Below are positions 63,865-64,000 of a stretch of 64,000 nt of DNA, piece after piece (positions within the stretch are counted from its first letter, which is position 1; each line of letters begins with the position of its first letter). The notes under the pieces were generated by a model. The model was not told where the DNA came from, did not search any database, and saw only the letters and a list, made by a program, of their open reading frames with translations. Source of the stretch: Parafrankia discariae (GTDB lineage Bacteria; Actinomycetota; Actinomycetes; Frankiales; Frankiaceae); contig NZ_KB891252.1 of assembly GCF_000373365.1 (NCBI RefSeq), forward strand, positions 1-64,000, in the 5' to 3' direction. Made by a program: the position numbers and the translations under genes.

Positions 63865-64000
63865 CGTCTGCCCGGCTCGTCGTCTGCCCGGCTCGCCTGC
63901 ATGACGAGGACGTCGGCGACCGCGGCCCGGCTGGCCACGATCATGTGCCCGCGGCCACCCCGCGGCCACCCCGAGGCGGCGCCGGTGCGCTCACGGGTTC
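63865..64000 (-). other. Window edge, possible C-terminal end of a minus-strand gene
   Basis: A minus-strand frame is open from the window edge to a TGA at 63943-63941 (Pro/Gly/Arg-rich residues). It could be the end of a gene entering from the right, but 20 codons are too few to judge. CGCGGCCACCC occurs twice (63950-63973). Confidence 0.2.

Noticed and set aside
62841-63944. Minus-strand 367-residue open frame opposite whiB
   Set aside because: WhiB on the plus strand has all four Cys and GVWGG plus a terminator; the minus frame runs through that terminator.

Overview
The window is very GC-rich DNA with actinobacterial gene content: WhiB and DUF5319 proteins, a Cvn conservon (sensor kinase, roadblock, DUF742, GTPase), GuaB3 beside GuaB, a PerM/DUF6350 protein, a DUF3017 protein, a PknB-type kinase, and many GTG starts. 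Gene content and the mdh / purNH / sucCD / pcrA / guaA / guaBB3 order suggest a Frankia-like or related filamentous actinomycete chromosome. This is inferred from gene families; no 16S rRNA gene or other taxonomic marker is present.

Bases 1-3400 are accessory DNA. A frameshifted IS701-type transposase end is followed by three toxin-antitoxin modules of different families (Phd-like/PIN, DUF433/DUF5615, HicA/HicB). Three direct copies of a ~120-bp repeat separate these modules. On the minus strand each repeat copy reads as the truncated start of a small membrane protein. Bases 3400-8700 hold a class I cytochrome P450 system (ferredoxin, ferredoxin reductase, P450, membrane protein; one minus-strand operon) and a divergent GldA-type dehydrogenase. 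Bases 8700-17700 hold a zinc metallopeptidase, a DUF1003 protein, a D,D-carboxypeptidase, a YihY/BrkB membrane protein with a 2'-5' RNA ligase-like protein, a beta-lactamase-fold hydrolase and a geranylgeranyl-reductase-family flavoprotein.

From 17.7 kb on the content is mostly core metabolism: malate dehydrogenase, a continuous PurN-PurH reading frame, succinyl-CoA synthetase (sucCD), a Ser/Thr kinase, a fused acyl-CoA carboxyltransferase, a lipase, an M23 peptidase, a TetR regulator divergent from a flavin monooxygenase, PcrA/UvrD helicase, threonine dehydratase, GMP synthetase, the Cvn conservon, a Tat-exported binding lipoprotein, two long low-complexity single-pass membrane proteins, GuaB3, GuaB, DUF5319 and WhiB. 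The purine theme is strong: PurN, PurH, GuaA, GuaB and GuaB3 cover late IMP synthesis and the IMP to XMP to GMP branch.

The observations I rate highest are: (1) a likely transcription attenuator before the threonine dehydratase gene (short leader peptide ending in Leu-Met-Val-Ile-Thr, a hairpin starting at its stop codon, then a U-tailed terminator); (2) the cassette-like alternation of one repeated gene fragment with toxin-antitoxin modules; (3) the stop-free PurN-PurH frame; (4) a 68-residue protein next to mdh that looks like the two ends of an isocitrate/isopropylmalate dehydrogenase joined together; (5) a PIN toxin whose only plausible start codon is ATA. Start codons in this GC-rich DNA are often uncertain, and I say so where it matters.
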